Assembly: GCF_034087045.1 (NCBI RefSeq)
Contig: NZ_CP139247.1
Span: 2,382,001 to 2,446,000 of the forward strand
From: Chitinophaga sancti
Lineage (GTDB): Bacteria; Bacteroidota; Bacteroidia; Chitinophagales; Chitinophagaceae
Direction of reading: 5' to 3'
Length of the DNA: 64,000 nucleotides
Positions 62,997 through 64,000 of this stretch are shown piece by piece. The position numbers and the translations under genes were made by a program. The notes beneath the pieces were generated by a model. It was given only the letters and a program-made list of their open reading frames with translations, searched no databases and was not told where the DNA came from. Position 1 is the first letter of the stretch; the number at the start of each line of letters is the position of its first letter.

Positions 62997-63503
62997 ATGA
63001 AACTCGAACTCATTCAGGGAGATATCACTAAAATTGAAGCAGATGCAATCGTAAATGCCGCCAATACTTCCCTTATGGGAGGTGGAGGTGTAGACGGCGC
63101 TATTCATCGCGCCGGCGGCACTGCCATACTCGAAGACTGCCGGAAGATCATTGCCCGCCAGGGCAAATGTGCTACCGGACAGGCGGTGACGACCACAGCC
63201 GGAAATCTGCCAGCCAAATATGTTATCCACACAGTAGGGCCTGTATGGAATGGCAAACCGAAAGAAGAAGAATTACTGGCCAATGCTTATCGCAATAGTT
63301 TGGAACAGGCTGTGGCACACGATGTGAAAACCATCGCGTTTCCTAATATCAGCACAGGTATTTACCACTTTCCAAAAGATAAAGCAGCACAAATAGCTAT
63401 CACTACAGTAAGAGAATTTTCCGCAAAAAATAGTACAATCGAAAAGGTAATCTTTGTATGTTTCGACCGGGAAAATTACGACCTGTATAAATCCCTATTA
63501 TAA
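62997..63503 (+). CDS. Macro-domain protein (O-acetyl-ADP-ribose deacetylase, YmdB-like)
   Basis: 168 residues, the size of a stand-alone macro domain. It starts [41 protein letters not shown], with the QGDIT and NAANxxLxGGGGVDxAIH ADP-ribose-binding motifs. [22 protein letters not shown] and [23 protein letters not shown] (the STGIYxxP phosphate loop) follow. Expected to bind ADP-ribose and deacetylate O-acetyl-ADP-ribose or remove ADP-ribose from proteins, in the cytoplasm. Its own promoter overlaps the upstream terminator, so it is not part of the SusC/D operon. Confidence 0.93.
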   Translation: MKLELIQGDITKIEADAIVNAANTSLMGGGGVDGAIHRAGGTAILEDCRKIIARQGKCATGQAVTTTAGNLPAKYVIHTVGPVWNGKPKEEELLANAYRNSLEQAVAHDVKTIAFPNISTGIYHFPKDKAAQIAITTVREFSAKNSTIEKVIFVCFDRENYDLYKSLL

Positions 63504-63511
63504 TAAAATCT

Positions 63512-64000
63512 ATGAGAAGAATCAGCATCCTAATGGCCCTTGCAATAGCAGGATGTCATCAGGAAAACAAGACATCACAACGAGAAGACACAGCCACAGC
63601 AACCAGCACAACTACATCCGGCTCAGCGACTTCGCCAGCCGTATTCGAAGGGGAAAAAGTACAGGAAGGGGTAAAGGTACTGTTCGATACAGTGATCGCT
63701 ACCAAACAAACGGATGCCTTTATCAGGGCTAAGTATCCTTACAATACACCCGGCATTCCTTTCACACACAAAGATGAAGACATCACCGGTGATAGTACGA
63801 CCACCCGTGTTTCAGTTTTCCACATTCCGGGGTATGATATTACCTACAAGTTCGAATTCAAAGAAGAGTTTGAAGGTGGTAGCAGCACCATTATGGTCAA
63901 TAAAAAGCAGATCACCCGCATCATCGACGAAAGTGGCAGCACTGTAAATGATTGCGGATATTTCAGCTGGGGTGGATCACCAATGGAGACCTGCACCATC
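63512..64000 (+). CDS. Lipoprotein, 3'-truncated by the window edge
   Basis: ATG at 63512, 8 bp after the macro-domain stop; the frame is open to the end of the window (163 codons). It starts MRRISILMALAIAGCHQENK, a short lipoprotein signal with lipobox AIAGC, then a Thr/Ser-rich linker (TATATSTTTSGSATSP) and a domain reading FIRAKYPYNTPGIPFTHKDEDI, HIPGYDITYKFEFKEEFEGGSSTIM and QITRIIDESGSTVND. I do not recognise the family. Probably periplasmic or surface-exposed, co-transcribed with the macro-domain gene. Confidence 0.7.
   Translation, partial: MRRISILMALAIAGCHQENKTSQREDTATATSTTTSGSATSPAVFEGEKVQEGVKVLFDTVIATKQTDAFIRAKYPYNTPGIPFTHKDEDITGDSTTTRVSVFHIPGYDITYKFEFKEEFEGGSSTIMVNKKQITRIIDESGSTVNDCGYFSWGGSPMETCTI

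Overview
The window comes from a Bacteroidota chromosome, most likely a Chitinophaga-like member of the Chitinophagaceae. This rests on paired SusC/SusD genes with DUF5007, DUF5008, DUF4983 and DUF1735-type partners, RHS cores with the Bacteroidota motifs DHLGNVRVVL and YYPFGLTMAGISS, TAnnTTTG (-7) promoter elements, and weak Shine-Dalgarno sequences. It splits into an AT-rich, rearranged accessory half (1 to about 26.1 kb) and an ordered, higher-GC chromosomal half (26.1 to 64 kb).

Region 1 (1-8.4 kb) is a decayed RHS polymorphic-toxin locus. It holds broken pieces of an RHS core, a tandemly duplicated 388-bp core segment, a toxin-tip fragment and several small genes that look like immunity genes: two paralogues, an LRR protein and two membrane proteins. 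An IS3-family element (3-bp TSD, 34-bp imperfect terminal repeats, -1 frameshift signal) has separated the last tip from its immunity gene. Before the insertion their reading frames probably overlapped.

Region 2 (about 8.46-26.18 kb) looks like an integrated genomic island. A tRNA 3'-end-like fragment with a terminator lies at its left edge. A tyrosine recombinase gene beside tRNA-Gln(CTG) lies at its right edge. A 20-bp direct repeat (19/20) lies near both edges. An IS66-type element with a perfect 8-bp TSD cuts the integrase in two, so the island is probably immobile. The cargo is unusual: an HTH protein, an unknown 398-aa protein, a 0.93-kb gene-free stretch with several possible hairpins, an NdpA/YejK-like gene translationally coupled to a membrane-protein gene (broken by a tandem IS110 dimer), a large HExxH protein, and a two-gene module with a restriction-endonuclease-like domain. 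This resembles a defence island; no system could be identified with certainty.

Region 3 (26.1-45.3 kb) is chromosomal: a subtilase, a small membrane protein, a complete RND efflux operon (tetR, adaptor, HAE1 pump, outer-membrane factor) with a palindromic operator over its start, an AraC regulator divergent from an MFS tripartite efflux operon (TolC, EmrA, EmrB types), a GH78 alpha-L-rhamnosidase, a polytopic membrane protein and a helical-repeat protein.

Region 4 (45.9-62.9 kb) is one long co-directional locus with two SusC/SusD pairs, each followed by surface lipoproteins (fasciclin, CBM-like, DUF5007, DUF5008, DUF4983/phosphatase-like, DUF1735 plus discoidin). It contains no glycoside hydrolase. 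It ends at a strong terminator that carries the -33 box of the next gene's promoter. A macro-domain gene and the start of a lipoprotein gene close the window. No rRNA and no CRISPR array were seen.
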